Made by a program: the position numbers and the translations under genes. Below the pieces are notes generated by a model that worked only from the letters and a program-made list of their open reading frames with translations, searched no databases and was not told the origin of the DNA. A DNA stretch of 43,886 bases from JAYVSZ01 sp043774925 (GTDB taxonomy: Bacteria > Pseudomonadota > Gammaproteobacteria > Burkholderiales > Methylophilaceae), in assembly GCA_043774925.1 (NCBI GenBank), contig JAYVSZ010000064.1:1-43886 (forward strand), given 5' to 3'. Of this stretch, positions 14,062 through 22,099 are shown in pieces. Numbering within the stretch: position 1 is the stretch's first letter; every line of letters starts with the position of its first letter.

Positions 14062-15999
14062 CTAATTGATTTCTGGGATTGCTTCTAACTGTTCGTGAAT
14101 TTCTAGCCAGCGCTCTTCTGCTTGCTCTATATTCTGCGCCAGTTCTGCTTGCTGTTTAAGTAGATTTTGCAATTCAGTTTTATCAGCTAATTCGTATAAT
14201 TTCGGGTCATTCAAACGTTCATCAATCTGTGTTTTTTGTTGCTGCCAAGTGTGAATATGCGCTTCTAACTTCTCGGTTTCTTTTAGCAGCGGGCGGCGCT
14301 CTGCTATGCGCGCTTGACGTTCTGCTTTGCTCTGCGCGTAACTATTCACTTTGACAGCAGGCGCATGGATATTGGTTCCCAAGGCATCACCTTTAACAGC
14401 CGCATTGTCCTTAATGCGCTGTTGCGCCAGCCAAGTGGCATAATCGTCCAAATCGCCGTCAAAATTCTGTGCTTTGCCATCCGCCACCAACAAAAATTGG
14501 TCACAAGTCGCGCGCAACATCGCTCTATCGTGCGAAACAATCACCACGCCGCCTACATATTCTTGTAGCGCTAGCGTCAGCGCATGGCGCATTTCAAGGT
14601 CTAAATGATTGGTTGGTTCGTCTAAAAGCAACAAATTTGGACGCGTCCAAATCAGCAAAGCTAGTGCTAAGCGCGATTTTTCGCCACCAGAAAAATCTGC
14701 ACAGGCGCTACGCGCCATGTCGCCACGGAAATCGAAGCCACCAAGGTAGTTGAGCAATTCTTGCTCGCGCGTCACCGGTACTTTTAATTCAATTTCTTGG
14801 CGCATCATGTGTTGCAGCGGCGATTCGTTAGCGCGCAGCTGCTCAAGCTGGTGCTGCGCGAAGTAACCAATATTCAAGTCCTTGCCTTCCACGCGCTTGC
14901 CTGACATTTGCTTTAATTCGCCCGCCAGCAACTTAATAAGCGTGGATTTTCCCGCGCCGTTGCGACCAAGCAAACCCAAACGCTCGCCTGGGCGAATGGT
15001 AAGCGCAATATCACTCAAAATCACCTTGCCGCCGTAACCAATTTGTACGTCGCTCAGCGCCAATAAAGGCTCTGGCGCGCTTAGAGGTGCTCTAAATTCA
15101 AAGTTAAATTGCGAATCAATGTGCGCGGCAGAAATCATTTCCATACGTTCCAGCGCCTTAATGCGGCTTTGCGCTTGGCGCGCTTTGGTGGCTTGCACTT
15201 TAAAGCGGTCAATATAACTGTGTAAATGCGCAACTTTGCGTTGCTGCTTTTCGAACATGCTCTGTTGCAGCGCCAGCTTTTCTGCACGCTGTCGCTCAAA
15301 ATCGCTATAGCCGCCACGATACAGCGTGAGTTTTTGCTGCTCAATATGCGCGATATGATTGACAATCGCATCGAGAAAATCACGGTCATGCGAAATTAAA
15401 ATTAACGTGCCGCGATAGGCTTGCAGCCAGTTTTCAAGCCAAATTACCGCGTCTAAGTCGAGATGGTTAGTCGGCTCATCCAGCAGCAATAAATCGCTGC
15501 GACACATGAGCGCACGTGCCAAATTAAGTCGTACGCGCCAACCGCCAGAAAATGCGGCGACTGGTTTTTCCAAATCAGCTTGGCTAAAACCGAGGCCGTT
15601 CAGCAGCTCCGCAGCGCGCGATTTGGCTGAATAGCCTTCAATATCGGTCAAACGGTTATGTAACTCTGCAATCAGCTCGCCTTTATGCTGTGTTTCAGCT
15701 TCTATCAGTGCATGTTCAATTTTGCGCAATTCTTCATCGCCATCCAACACAAACTGAATCGCAGGCTGCTGCAGCGCTGGCGTTTCTTGCGCCACGTGCG
15801 CAATCACCCAGCTTGGCGGCATATCCAAATCGCCTTTTTCTGCGTGAAGCTCGCCGCGCAACATGGCAAATACGCTGGATTTACCCGCACCATTCGCGCC
15901 TGTCAGGCCGACTTTATGGCCAGGATGCAACTGAAACGAGGCCTCTTCTACCAGAATTTTGACGCCGCGCACGAGCGTCAGGTTTTTAAATTGAATCAA
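14062..15999 (-). CDS. yheS: ABC-F family ATPase, YheS type
   Basis: A 645-residue soluble protein with two ABC domains in tandem and no transmembrane region. The first ABC has Walker A GANGAGKSS (about residues 34-42), signature FSGGWRVRLNLARAL and Walker B LLLLDEPTNHLDL; the second has GRNGAGKST, FSGGEKSRLAL and the same Walker B. ABC-F proteins bind the ribosomal E site and modulate stalled translation. The C-terminal 110 residues form a charged coiled coil (KLEAHIHTWQQQKTQIDERL). In the linker before it, the sequence TNIHAP is encoded by the conserved 11-nt core of the hairpin repeat family (14363-14373), suggesting an in-frame repeat insertion in a tolerant region. Confidence 0.92.
   Translation of the reverse strand: MIQFKNLTLVRGVKILVEEASFQLHPGHKVGLTGANGAGKSSVFAMLRGELHAEKGDLDMPPSWVIAHVAQETPALQQPAIQFVLDGDEELRKIEHALIEAETQHKGELIAELHNRLTDIEGYSAKSRAAELLNGLGFSQADLEKPVAAFSGGWRVRLNLARALMCRSDLLLLDEPTNHLDLDAVIWLENWLQAYRGTLILISHDRDFLDAIVNHIAHIEQQKLTLYRGGYSDFERQRAEKLALQQSMFEKQQRKVAHLHSYIDRFKVQATKARQAQSRIKALERMEMISAAHIDSQFNFEFRAPLSAPEPLLALSDVQIGYGGKVILSDIALTIRPGERLGLLGRNGAGKSTLIKLLAGELKQMSGKRVEGKDLNIGYFAQHQLEQLRANESPLQHMMRQEIELKVPVTREQELLNYLGGFDFRGDMARSACADFSGGEKSRLALALLIWTRPNLLLLDEPTNHLDLEMRHALTLALQEYVGGVVIVSHDRAMLRATCDQFLLVADGKAQNFDGDLDDYATWLAQQRIKDNAAVKGDALGTNIHAPAVKVNSYAQSKAERQARIAERRPLLKETEKLEAHIHTWQQQKTQIDERLNDPKLYELADKTELQNLLKQQAELAQNIEQAEERWLEIHEQLEAIPEIN
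14363..14373. repeat. Conserved-loop repeat, copy 2 (inside yheS)
   Basis: GCATGGATATT is identical to the loop of the other copies, and the right flank GGTTCCCAAGGCAT resembles that of copy 4 (GGCTCACAGGGCAT). The left flank does not pair with the right, so this copy has lost or never had a stem. It encodes NIHA in the linker of YheS. Confidence 0.5.
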
Positions 16000-16136
16000 A
16001 GGTCAGCCAAAATGGTCGAAAGGCGTTATTCTAAAGGAATCTTGCCGAATTTATTAAGGTTTATCATGAGTTATCACAATAAACTCAAGTAAAATAGTCA
16101 CTAAATTTCAATGCAAAAAATCATACATCGCTTGCT

Positions 16137-19100
16137 ATGGCCGTCATAAAAAAAATCTCCCGCTGGGTGTTATACACAATTGCGCTTGTTTTGGTGCTCG
16201 CCATCATCGCGGTGGCCGTTGTACGCTTCGTCATTTTCCCCAATATTGGCGATTATAAAGTGCGCATTGCCGCGCAAGCCACGCAATTACTCGGCAAAAA
16301 AGTCACCATTGGTAATATTGTTACTGGCTGGGATGGCGTTTCACCGCACGTTGCGCTTAAAGATATTGATTTATTTGACGCTGAAAACCGCCCTGCCTTA
16401 CACTTGAATCATGTAGAAGCCACGCTGTCTTGGCTTAGCGTGCCGCTCATGCAGCCACGTTTGGCGCATTTTTTGGTGCATAAGCCTGAGCTCATGATTC
16501 GTCGCACCGCCGATGGTCATGTTTACTTGGCAGGAATTGATTTGGCGGGTGAAAGCAAGCCAGCCTTCGCCAATTGGCTGCTTAGTCAATCTGACGTGCG
16601 CGTGGAAAATGCCAATTTAGTCTGGCAAGACGAATTGCGCCAAGCACCCACGCTCATGCTCTACAACCTAAATTTAACACTAGAAAATCCCGCTTGGCGT
16701 AGCCTGTTTGGCCAACATGTTTTTAACCTCAGCGCAAACGCTTCGACTGGCACCACAAAGCCGATTATCGCCAGCGGCACATTTGTCGGACGCGACGTGA
16801 GCCACATCAAAAATTGGCATGGCAAGCTACAGTTACAGGCGCAGGAAACCGATTTAACCGCTTGGAAGCCTTGGCTGGATTACCCACTCGACTTGCAAAG
16901 CGGCACTGGTAACAGCAAAATCTGGCTGGATTTTGCTAATAATAAAATCGTCAAGGCAAAAGCCGATGTCGCACTGACTGACCTTTCTGCCAAGTTTGAA
17001 CAAGCGTCAGAACCCTTTAAAGCAGCGCATTTTTCTGGCCTGCTTAACTGGAGCCAAGATGCGAAAAAAACAAGCTTTGACGCGAAAAATATCAAATTGC
17101 AAGCAAGCGGCGGACTCAATATCGACGCGGGTTCTGGACACTTTACGCAAAGCATAAAAAATAATAAGCCGTGGATTGATGTGGCAGTAAATTTGAATCA
17201 ATTTAACCTGAATTCGATTAAACAACTGCAAACTTTCGTGCCACTGCCGCAAGTAATTACCGACAAAATAGCCGCATTTGCGCCTCGTGGCGAATTAAAA
17301 GACATTGCACTCACGTGGGTGGGCGAGCCAGAAATACCGACGCGCTACCGTATAAAGGGCGCGTTCAAAGCGCTTGGCATAAACGCTTACGAACGCATTC
17401 CTGGCTTTGAAAACTTGAGCGGTTTAATTGATGCAAACGAGGATCGCGGTCACGTCGATTTGGCTACTAGCAACGCCACGCTCGATTTTAAAAGTGTATT
17501 GCGTTGGCCAATCCCATCCACGCAGCTCAACGGCAAAGTATCGTGGAAAACCAATGTTCAAAAAAATGGTGAGATTAAACCCAATATCGCCGCTAAAGAG
17601 CTGTCCATCAGCAATCCGCATATCACTGGCACGTTAAACGCGAGTTACAACGCGAATGGCGTGAAAGGTGGTTATCTAGATTTAACAGGTAAATTCGGCA
17701 AAGGCAACGCCAAATACGCAACCTTTTACTACCCAATTATTTTAGGCAAAACAACGCTACATTGGCTGGACACCAGCATATTAGCGGGCAAAGCCGAAAA
17801 CGTGAATTTGACTGTGAAAGGCAATCTGGATGATTTTCCTTTCGTCACCAAAGACAATAAACTGGACACCAAACTTGGGCTTTTTCGCGTCTCCGCCAAA
17901 ATGAGTGATGCTTTGTTGGAATATGGCACTGGTTGGCCGATGGTAGAAGGTTTGGGCTTAGATATGCTATTTGAAGGCAAGCGCATGGTGCTCAACGCTG
18001 ATAAAGGCCACATTTTTGGTAATAAAATTATAAAAAGTAAAACTGAAATCCCACAGCTGGATGCGGACAACCCCATGCTACTTATTACCAACGAAGTAGA
18101 AGTGCCAGTGGCAGATGGCGTTAAATTTGTAAATGAAAGCCCCGTTAAATTGGTCACGCTAGGCTTTACCGACGATTTAAAAACCGCGGGCAATGGCAAG
18201 TTACATTTGGAGCTAAAAATTCCGATGGAACACTTGGAAGCCGCTAAATATATAGGCGCCTATACCATTAGCAACGGCACAATATTCGCTAATGCGGATA
18301 TCGGCCTGCCAGAATTGAGTAAAATTAACGGTGTACTCAATTTTACTGAAAGCAGCTTAAACGCACAAAATGTGAGCACAGAGATTCTGGGCGGCCCAGC
18401 AAAGCTGAGTTTAACCACAGGATCAGACAAAATTATTCATGTGAATGCCGGCGGTCGTATTAACGATACTGGCATCAAAAAACTTGCGTCCAATGTGCTT
18501 ACCAGCGCCCTGCAGGGCAGCACCGATTGGACTGGTGACATCACGATTAAAAAACCACTGGTGGATTTGAATATTCGTTCCAATTTAGTCGGCATGGCAA
18601 TCCAATTACCTGCTCCGCTCGGCAAAACCGCGCAGCAACTTGCTTCATTCAACATCAATAAAAAGCAACTGAGCGCCACTGATGATACGGTGGACATCAA
18701 TTACGGCAATGTCCTTTCAGCCAAAATACTGCGCAGCGGCAAGGATGGTAAGCTTGCGTTTGAGCGTGGTGATATTGGCATCAACATCGCGGCAGAGCGC
18801 CCTGCAGAGACGGGCTTGTCGATGCATGGCAAGCTGGATTATGTAAACGCAGATGAGTGGTTGGCGCTATTGAATAAGCCGAGCGACAAGACTGAAAAAA
18901 CGGCGCTAAAAATCAACAAAGCGGACCTCTCGGTACAGAAACTAGATATTTTTAATCGTCGATTAAATGCGCTCAGAGTGATTGCTAAACCCAATGATAG
19001 CGGCTTGCAAATGGCGATTGAGAGTCAAGAAATTAGCGGCGATGCAGAGTGGCAAGGCGCAAAAAATGCCACAGATGCTGGCAAAATCATCGCACGGCTT

Positions 19101-20021
19101 AAAAATCTGACGATTCCAGCAACGAGTGAAACCACAGTTTCAACAGCCAAAAAAGACATCAAGCGGCTTAATAATCAGTATCCTGCACTTGATATTACCG
19201 CAGAGAATTTTCAGCTGGGCAATAAAAAACTCGGCGGATTGGAGCTAAACGCATTTGAAAGCAACGAGGATTGGATTATTCAAAAGCTAAAAATCAGCAA
19301 CCCAGATAGCACGCTGGCGGCTGAAGGCACTTGGCACAACTGGACACGCAGCCCCAATACCAATCTCAAGTTCTCGCTGAATGTTGCCAATATTGGGAAC
19401 ACACTGAAACGCTTTGGCCAACTCGACGCAGTAAAAGGTGGCGATGCAGAAATCATCGGCCAATTGCAATGGCCAGGCAGCCCGCACGAATTCGAAACAA
19501 ACGGACTGAGTGGGAACTTCAAATTAGATGCCAGCAAAGGCCAAGTGTTGAAAGTGCAACCTGGCGTGGGTAGATTGCTTGGCTTGCTCAGTTTGCAAAG
19601 CCTGCCGCGGCGCTTAAGCCTTGATTTTAGAGACTTATTTAGCGATGGTTTTGCCTTTGATAAAATCAGCGCAACAGCAAAAATTGATAACGGCATAATG
19701 CGCAGCGATGACTTTTTTATGACTGGCCCAGCGGCTGAGGCCAAAATCAAGGGTGAAACCAATTTGCAAAAAGAAACGCAGAATCTCAAAGTTAAAGTAC
19801 GGCCACACATTAGCGACAGCCTATCTTTAGCCGCACTGGCTGGCGGCCCTATTGTAGGCGCTGCCGCCTTTATCGCGCAAAAATTGCTTAAAGATCCTTT
19901 TAACAAAATTGTGCAAAGTGAATACGTGATTACAGGCACTTGGGATAATCCGCAAGAAGTGGAATCGCCTGATGAAGTGACTAAAAAACCAAGCACATCA
20001 CCTTTAGGGCAACCGAATTAG
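16137..20021 (+). CDS. yhdP: YhdP family AsmA-like envelope protein
   Basis: A 1294-residue protein of the YhdP (TIGR02099) family. One N-terminal transmembrane helix (about residues 10-33, WVLYTIALVLVLAIIAVAVV) anchors a very long periplasmic beta-rich region, DUF3971 in the middle and an AsmA-like C-terminal domain, ending in a proline/serine-rich tail. In E. coli YhdP, TamB and YdbH are bridge-like proteins that move phospholipids to the outer membrane. The nitrilase gene and tldD follow on the same strand, a conserved arrangement. It is divergent from yheS across 137 bp. The last seven codons, including the stop, are part of a 21-bp tandem duplication. Confidence 0.93.
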   Translation: MAVIKKISRWVLYTIALVLVLAIIAVAVVRFVIFPNIGDYKVRIAAQATQLLGKKVTIGNIVTGWDGVSPHVALKDIDLFDAENRPALHLNHVEATLSWLSVPLMQPRLAHFLVHKPELMIRRTADGHVYLAGIDLAGESKPAFANWLLSQSDVRVENANLVWQDELRQAPTLMLYNLNLTLENPAWRSLFGQHVFNLSANASTGTTKPIIASGTFVGRDVSHIKNWHGKLQLQAQETDLTAWKPWLDYPLDLQSGTGNSKIWLDFANNKIVKAKADVALTDLSAKFEQASEPFKAAHFSGLLNWSQDAKKTSFDAKNIKLQASGGLNIDAGSGHFTQSIKNNKPWIDVAVNLNQFNLNSIKQLQTFVPLPQVITDKIAAFAPRGELKDIALTWVGEPEIPTRYRIKGAFKALGINAYERIPGFENLSGLIDANEDRGHVDLATSNATLDFKSVLRWPIPSTQLNGKVSWKTNVQKNGEIKPNIAAKELSISNPHITGTLNASYNANGVKGGYLDLTGKFGKGNAKYATFYYPIILGKTTLHWLDTSILAGKAENVNLTVKGNLDDFPFVTKDNKLDTKLGLFRVSAKMSDALLEYGTGWPMVEGLGLDMLFEGKRMVLNADKGHIFGNKIIKSKTEIPQLDADNPMLLITNEVEVPVADGVKFVNESPVKLVTLGFTDDLKTAGNGKLHLELKIPMEHLEAAKYIGAYTISNGTIFANADIGLPELSKINGVLNFTESSLNAQNVSTEILGGPAKLSLTTGSDKIIHVNAGGRINDTGIKKLASNVLTSALQGSTDWTGDITIKKPLVDLNIRSNLVGMAIQLPAPLGKTAQQLASFNINKKQLSATDDTVDINYGNVLSAKILRSGKDGKLAFERGDIGINIAAERPAETGLSMHGKLDYVNADEWLALLNKPSDKTEKTALKINKADLSVQKLDIFNRRLNALRVIAKPNDSGLQMAIESQEISGDAEWQGAKNATDAGKIIARLKNLTIPATSETTVSTAKKDIKRLNNQYPALDITAENFQLGNKKLGGLELNAFESNEDWIIQKLKISNPDSTLAAEGTWHNWTRSPNTNLKFSLNVANIGNTLKRFGQLDAVKGGDAEIIGQLQWPGSPHEFETNGLSGNFKLDASKGQVLKVQPGVGRLLGLLSLQSLPRRLSLDFRDLFSDGFAFDKISATAKIDNGIMRSDDFFMTGPAAEAKIKGETNLQKETQNLKVKVRPHISDSLSLAALAGGPIVGAAAFIAQKLLKDPFNKIVQSEYVITGTWDNPQEVESPDEVTKKPSTSPLGQPN

Positions 20022-20041
20022 CCTTTAGGGCAACCGAATTA
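20001..20041. repeat. 21-bp tandem duplication over the yhdP stop codon
   Basis: CCTTTAGGGCAACCGAATTA occurs at 20001-20020 and again from 20022 to 20041, a period of 21 bp. The first copy encodes the YhdP C-terminus and stop; the second is untranslated and lies just before the TATAAT of the next gene. Confidence 0.9.
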
Positions 20042-20047
20042 ACCGTC

Positions 20048-20053
20048 TATAAT
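20048..20053 (+). promoter_or_regulatory. Candidate -10 element for the nitrilase-family gene
   Basis: A perfect TATAAT lies 40 bp before the ATG at 20093. No good -35 is found at 16-18 bp (the region is the tandem duplication), so any promoter would be weak or activator-dependent. Confidence 0.25.
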
Positions 20054-20092
20054 TTGAACTAATACCATTTAATCCAATAAGAAAATATAGCG

Positions 20093-20926
20093 ATGATAAA
20101 CACAGATAAGCAAGTAGCTGCAGTGCGCGTAGCGGCCATACAAATGGCCTCTAGCCCGCATGTTTCCTCTAACTTAACCGAGGCCGAACGCTTAATCGGC
20201 CTAGCCGCCGAACAAGGCGCAAAAGTTGTGGTGCTGCCTGAATACTTTTGCATCATGGGAGCGAAAGAGCTAGACAAAGTGGCTGTGCGTGAAAAGGCGG
20301 GCGATGGTCCGATTCAACACTTTTTAGCCAAAATGGCCAAAAAACACAAAATTTGGCTCATCGGCGGCTCCGTGCCACTCGTCAGCAATTTTCCCAACAA
20401 AGTGCGCAACAGCTGCTTGGTTTACGACGACAAGGGCGTGCAAGTTGCGCGTTACGACAAAATTCATTTGTTTGGCCTAGATTTAGGCACCGAACATTAT
20501 CACGAAGAAAACACCATCGAATCGGGCGACAAAGTGGTCGTCGTTGATACGCCTTACGGCAAAATTGGCCTCTCCATTTGCTACGATTTGCGCTTCCCCG
20601 AGTTGTACCGCGCCATGGGCGAAGTGGATATGATTGTCATCCCCGCCGCCTTTACCGAAACCACAGGCAAAGCGCATTGGGAGACGCTAGTGCGCGCCCG
20701 CGCGATTGAAAACTTATGTTATGTCATCGCCTCGGCGCAAGGCGGCTACCACCTCTCTGGCCGCGAAACGCATGGCAACAGCATGATTGTAGATCCGTGG
20801 GGCGTCATTTTAGATCGCCTGCCACGTGGCTCTGGCATTGTGATTGCCAATATCAATCCTAAATATCAACAAAGCCTGCGCGCCAGCTTGCCTGCACTCA
20901 AGCACAAAACCATCAAGCAAGTTTAA
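20093..20926 (+). CDS. Carbon-nitrogen hydrolase (nitrilase superfamily, Nit1/YbeM-like)
   Basis: A 277-residue nitrilase-superfamily amidase. The catalytic triad is visible: E50 in VVVLPEYF, K123 in RYDKIHLF and C163 in SICYDLRFPELYR. These motifs, and RARAIENLCYV later, place it with Nit1/Nit2-type enzymes, which in several organisms act as metabolite repair amidases on deaminated glutathione or omega-amides. The substrate here is not proven. In related bacteria it sits between yhdP and tldD; here it is followed by a ~1 kb insert that separates it from tldD. Its last codons and stop (20897-20928) are repeated at 21938-21969. Confidence 0.9.
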   Translation: MINTDKQVAAVRVAAIQMASSPHVSSNLTEAERLIGLAAEQGAKVVVLPEYFCIMGAKELDKVAVREKAGDGPIQHFLAKMAKKHKIWLIGGSVPLVSNFPNKVRNSCLVYDDKGVQVARYDKIHLFGLDLGTEHYHEENTIESGDKVVVVDTPYGKIGLSICYDLRFPELYRAMGEVDMIVIPAAFTETTGKAHWETLVRARAIENLCYVIASAQGGYHLSGRETHGNSMIVDPWGVILDRLPRGSGIVIANINPKYQQSLRASLPALKHKTIKQV

Positions 20927-20928
20927 TC
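20897..20928 (+). repeat. 32-bp direct repeat, left copy (3' end of the nitrilase gene)
   Basis: The last nine codons, stop and two following bases of the nitrilase gene (CTCAAGCACAAAACC, then ATCAAGCAAGTTTAATC) match 21938-21969 at 31 of 32 positions in the same orientation. The pair brackets the toxin-antitoxin insert. Confidence 0.9.
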
Positions 20929-20933
20929 GCAGA

Positions 20934-21158
20934 TAAACGAAGAACTCAGCCCCGCCGTCATACAGGCGCAGGGTGTGGCAGGGATTTTGTGCAACATTGG
21001 TGGCATAGGCCACTTTGCTAATAGCACCTGTGACTTCATCGCGCACTAGTACTTGGCCGTTAGCGTTGTTCGCGTAGGTAAAGAAGCGGTTGCCAACTCT
21101 ATCCACGGCAGCGTTGATGTGACCATTTACATCGTAAAAAATATTACCTTATTAAGGA
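20934..21158 (-). pseudogene. RHS/YD-repeat-like gene remnant
   Basis: The minus strand reads through about 75 codons with the flavour of an RHS/YD-repeat protein: FYDVNGHINAAVDRVGNR, FFTYANNANGQVLVRDEV, then LRLYDGGAEFFVY, with no start codon context and no complete domain. RHS proteins are large secreted or surface toxins built from YD repeats. Only this fragment is present, running into the nitrilase 3' end on one side and the toxin-antitoxin promoter on the other. It is likely debris carried with the insert. The family assignment rests on the pattern of Tyr/Asn/Gly motifs only. Confidence 0.45.
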
Positions 21159-21193
21159 TAAAGTGTTATTATTAAGTACATTATTTTGTACTT
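21144..21193 (+). promoter_or_regulatory. Candidate promoter and operator of the ParE-type toxin-antitoxin operon
   Basis: TTACCT (21144-21149) and TATTAT (21167-21172) are 17 bp apart. Directly after them is a perfect 7-bp inverted repeat, AAGTACA (21174-21180) and TGTACTT (21187-21193), ending 20 bp before the antitoxin ATG. An operator in this position would fit autorepression by the antitoxin, as is usual for such operons. A second small palindrome, CCTTATTAAGG, lies at 21147-21157. Confidence 0.45.
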
Positions 21194-21213
21194 TTTTATT
21201 TCCTGAGGTGTTT

Positions 21214-21486
21214 ATGGAACAATTACTTGCAACACGCTCTATTAGCATATCGGAACTCAAACGCAGCCCCAGCACGGCGTTTGCACAATCTAATCATGCG
21301 CCAATTGCGGTGCTAAATCACAACAAACCTGCGGCTTATATCGTCACACCACAGTTCTATCAGCGACTACTCGCGCGTTTTGAAGAAAGTGAGATTCGCC
21401 TAGCCATTGCAGAAAGCCGCGCAGATAAACGCCCCTCTATAGAGGCTGATACAATGTTTGCAGAATTAGATAAACTCGCCAAATAA
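21214..21486 (+). CDS. Antitoxin, Phd/YefM superfamily, StbD-like
   Basis: A 90-residue protein starting MEQLLATRSISISELKRSP, with GAGG at 21205-21208 as ribosome binding site. The N-terminal part matches StbD/YefM-type antitoxins: TRSISISELKRSPSTAF, then IAVLNHNKPAAYIVTPQFYQRLL, the fold that dimerises and binds operator DNA. The C-terminal half is charged and would be the toxin-binding tail. The stop codon overlaps the start of the toxin gene (TAATG), so the pair is translationally coupled in the order antitoxin-toxin. Confidence 0.85.
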   Translation: MEQLLATRSISISELKRSPSTAFAQSNHAPIAVLNHNKPAAYIVTPQFYQRLLARFEESEIRLAIAESRADKRPSIEADTMFAELDKLAK

Positions 21487-21794
21487 TGCGGCTTGAGTTT
21501 TCTGCTTACGCGCGGGAAGATTTATTAGGCATTTTAACGTTTATTGCAAGAGATAACCCCAAGCAAGCACGTCAGTTTGTTGCAAGTTTGCGTCAACAAT
21601 GTAACCAATTAACCGAATTCCCGATGATGGGTGTTGCTAAGCTGGAATACGCGCCAGATATAAGAATGCTGGCTTACCAGCGTTATTTAATTTTCTTTTC
21701 TGTACACGCGGATAAGCAAATCGTGCTGATTGAGCGCGTGCTTCACAGTGCCAGAAATATCAGCGAAGTGCTTGCTAAGGATAAATCAAAATAA
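21486..21794 (+). CDS. Toxin, RelE/ParE superfamily, ParE-like
   Basis: A 102-residue ParE-like toxin. Family features are the N-terminal helix pair AREDLLGILTFIARDNPKQARQFVASL, the MLAYQRYLIFF strand, and the C-terminal IVLIERVLHSARNISEVL. ParE toxins act on gyrase whereas RelE relatives cleave mRNA; sequence alone leans to ParE. It starts within the antitoxin stop codon. The gene appears intact. It lies inside the insert bounded by the duplicated nitrilase 3' end. Confidence 0.87.
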   Translation: MRLEFSAYAREDLLGILTFIARDNPKQARQFVASLRQQCNQLTEFPMMGVAKLEYAPDIRMLAYQRYLIFFSVHADKQIVLIERVLHSARNISEVLAKDKSK

Positions 21795-21797
21795 TTG

Positions 21798-21829
21798 CCT
21801 GAAAATCCGCATGGATATTGGGGTATAGG
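21798..21829. repeat. Conserved-loop hairpin, copy 3
   Basis: The loop GCATGGATATT (21809-21819) is flanked by CC and GG, and CCT (21798-21800) can pair with AGG (21827-21829) outside an internal loop. It starts three bases after the toxin stop codon. The stem is weak compared with copies 4 to 6. Confidence 0.55.
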
Positions 21830-21854
21830 GAATTTGTTTGTAATTTCAGATTTT

Positions 21855-21933
21855 GTAGGGTGGGGTTTTAACTCTACGCGGAGGGTAGTTACAATTGCGG
21901 ATACGCGTGGGCAAAACAAGTTGCCCACCCTAC
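21855..21933. mobile_element. 79-bp MITE-like element with 10-bp terminal inverted repeats
   Basis: GTAGGGTGGG (21855-21864) and CCCACCCTAC (21924-21933) are perfect terminal inverted repeats. Inside, GTGGGCA (21907-21913) pairs with TGCCCAC (21922-21928). Elements with GTAGGGTGGGCA ends and an internal CCCACG are common non-coding repeats in many bacterial genomes. It has no coding capacity and no evident target-site duplication. Together with two hairpin repeats it fills the 305-bp gene-free stretch between the toxin and tldD. Confidence 0.65.
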
Positions 21934-21937
21934 TTGG

Positions 21938-21969
21938 CTCAAGCACAAACCCATCAAGCAAGTTTAATC
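21938..21969 (+). repeat. 32-bp direct repeat, right copy (displaced nitrilase 3' end)
   Basis: One mismatch relative to 20897-20928 (AAAACC versus AAACCC, a Thr-to-Pro change in the gene frame). It still carries the in-frame stop and following TC. It begins four bases after the MITE-like element. Confidence 0.9.
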
Positions 21970-21984
21970 AATTTTTTAATACCC

Positions 21985-22019
21985 GCCCTAAGAGCCGCAT
22001 GAATATTGGCTCACAGGGC
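21985..22019. repeat. Conserved-loop hairpin, copy 4
   Basis: Two-part stem: GCCCT (21985-21989) with AGGGC (22015-22019), then a 2x2 internal loop, then GAGCC (21992-21996) with GGCTC (22008-22012), closing on the 11-nt loop GCATGAATATT, which differs from the other copies at one position. All ten stem pairs are Watson-Crick. It is about 80 bp upstream of tldD. Confidence 0.8.
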
Positions 22020-22099
22020 ATATGTCTTAACACGCTTTACAGATAAAATTCAAGAATTTACTTACGCGTGATAAGCGCGCGAAATGGTATAGTAATAGC

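Noticed and set aside
21795..22046. An 83-codon reading frame after the toxin gene
   Set aside because: It is made of the hairpin copies, the MITE-like element and the displaced nitrilase end; it has no start signal or protein-like pattern.
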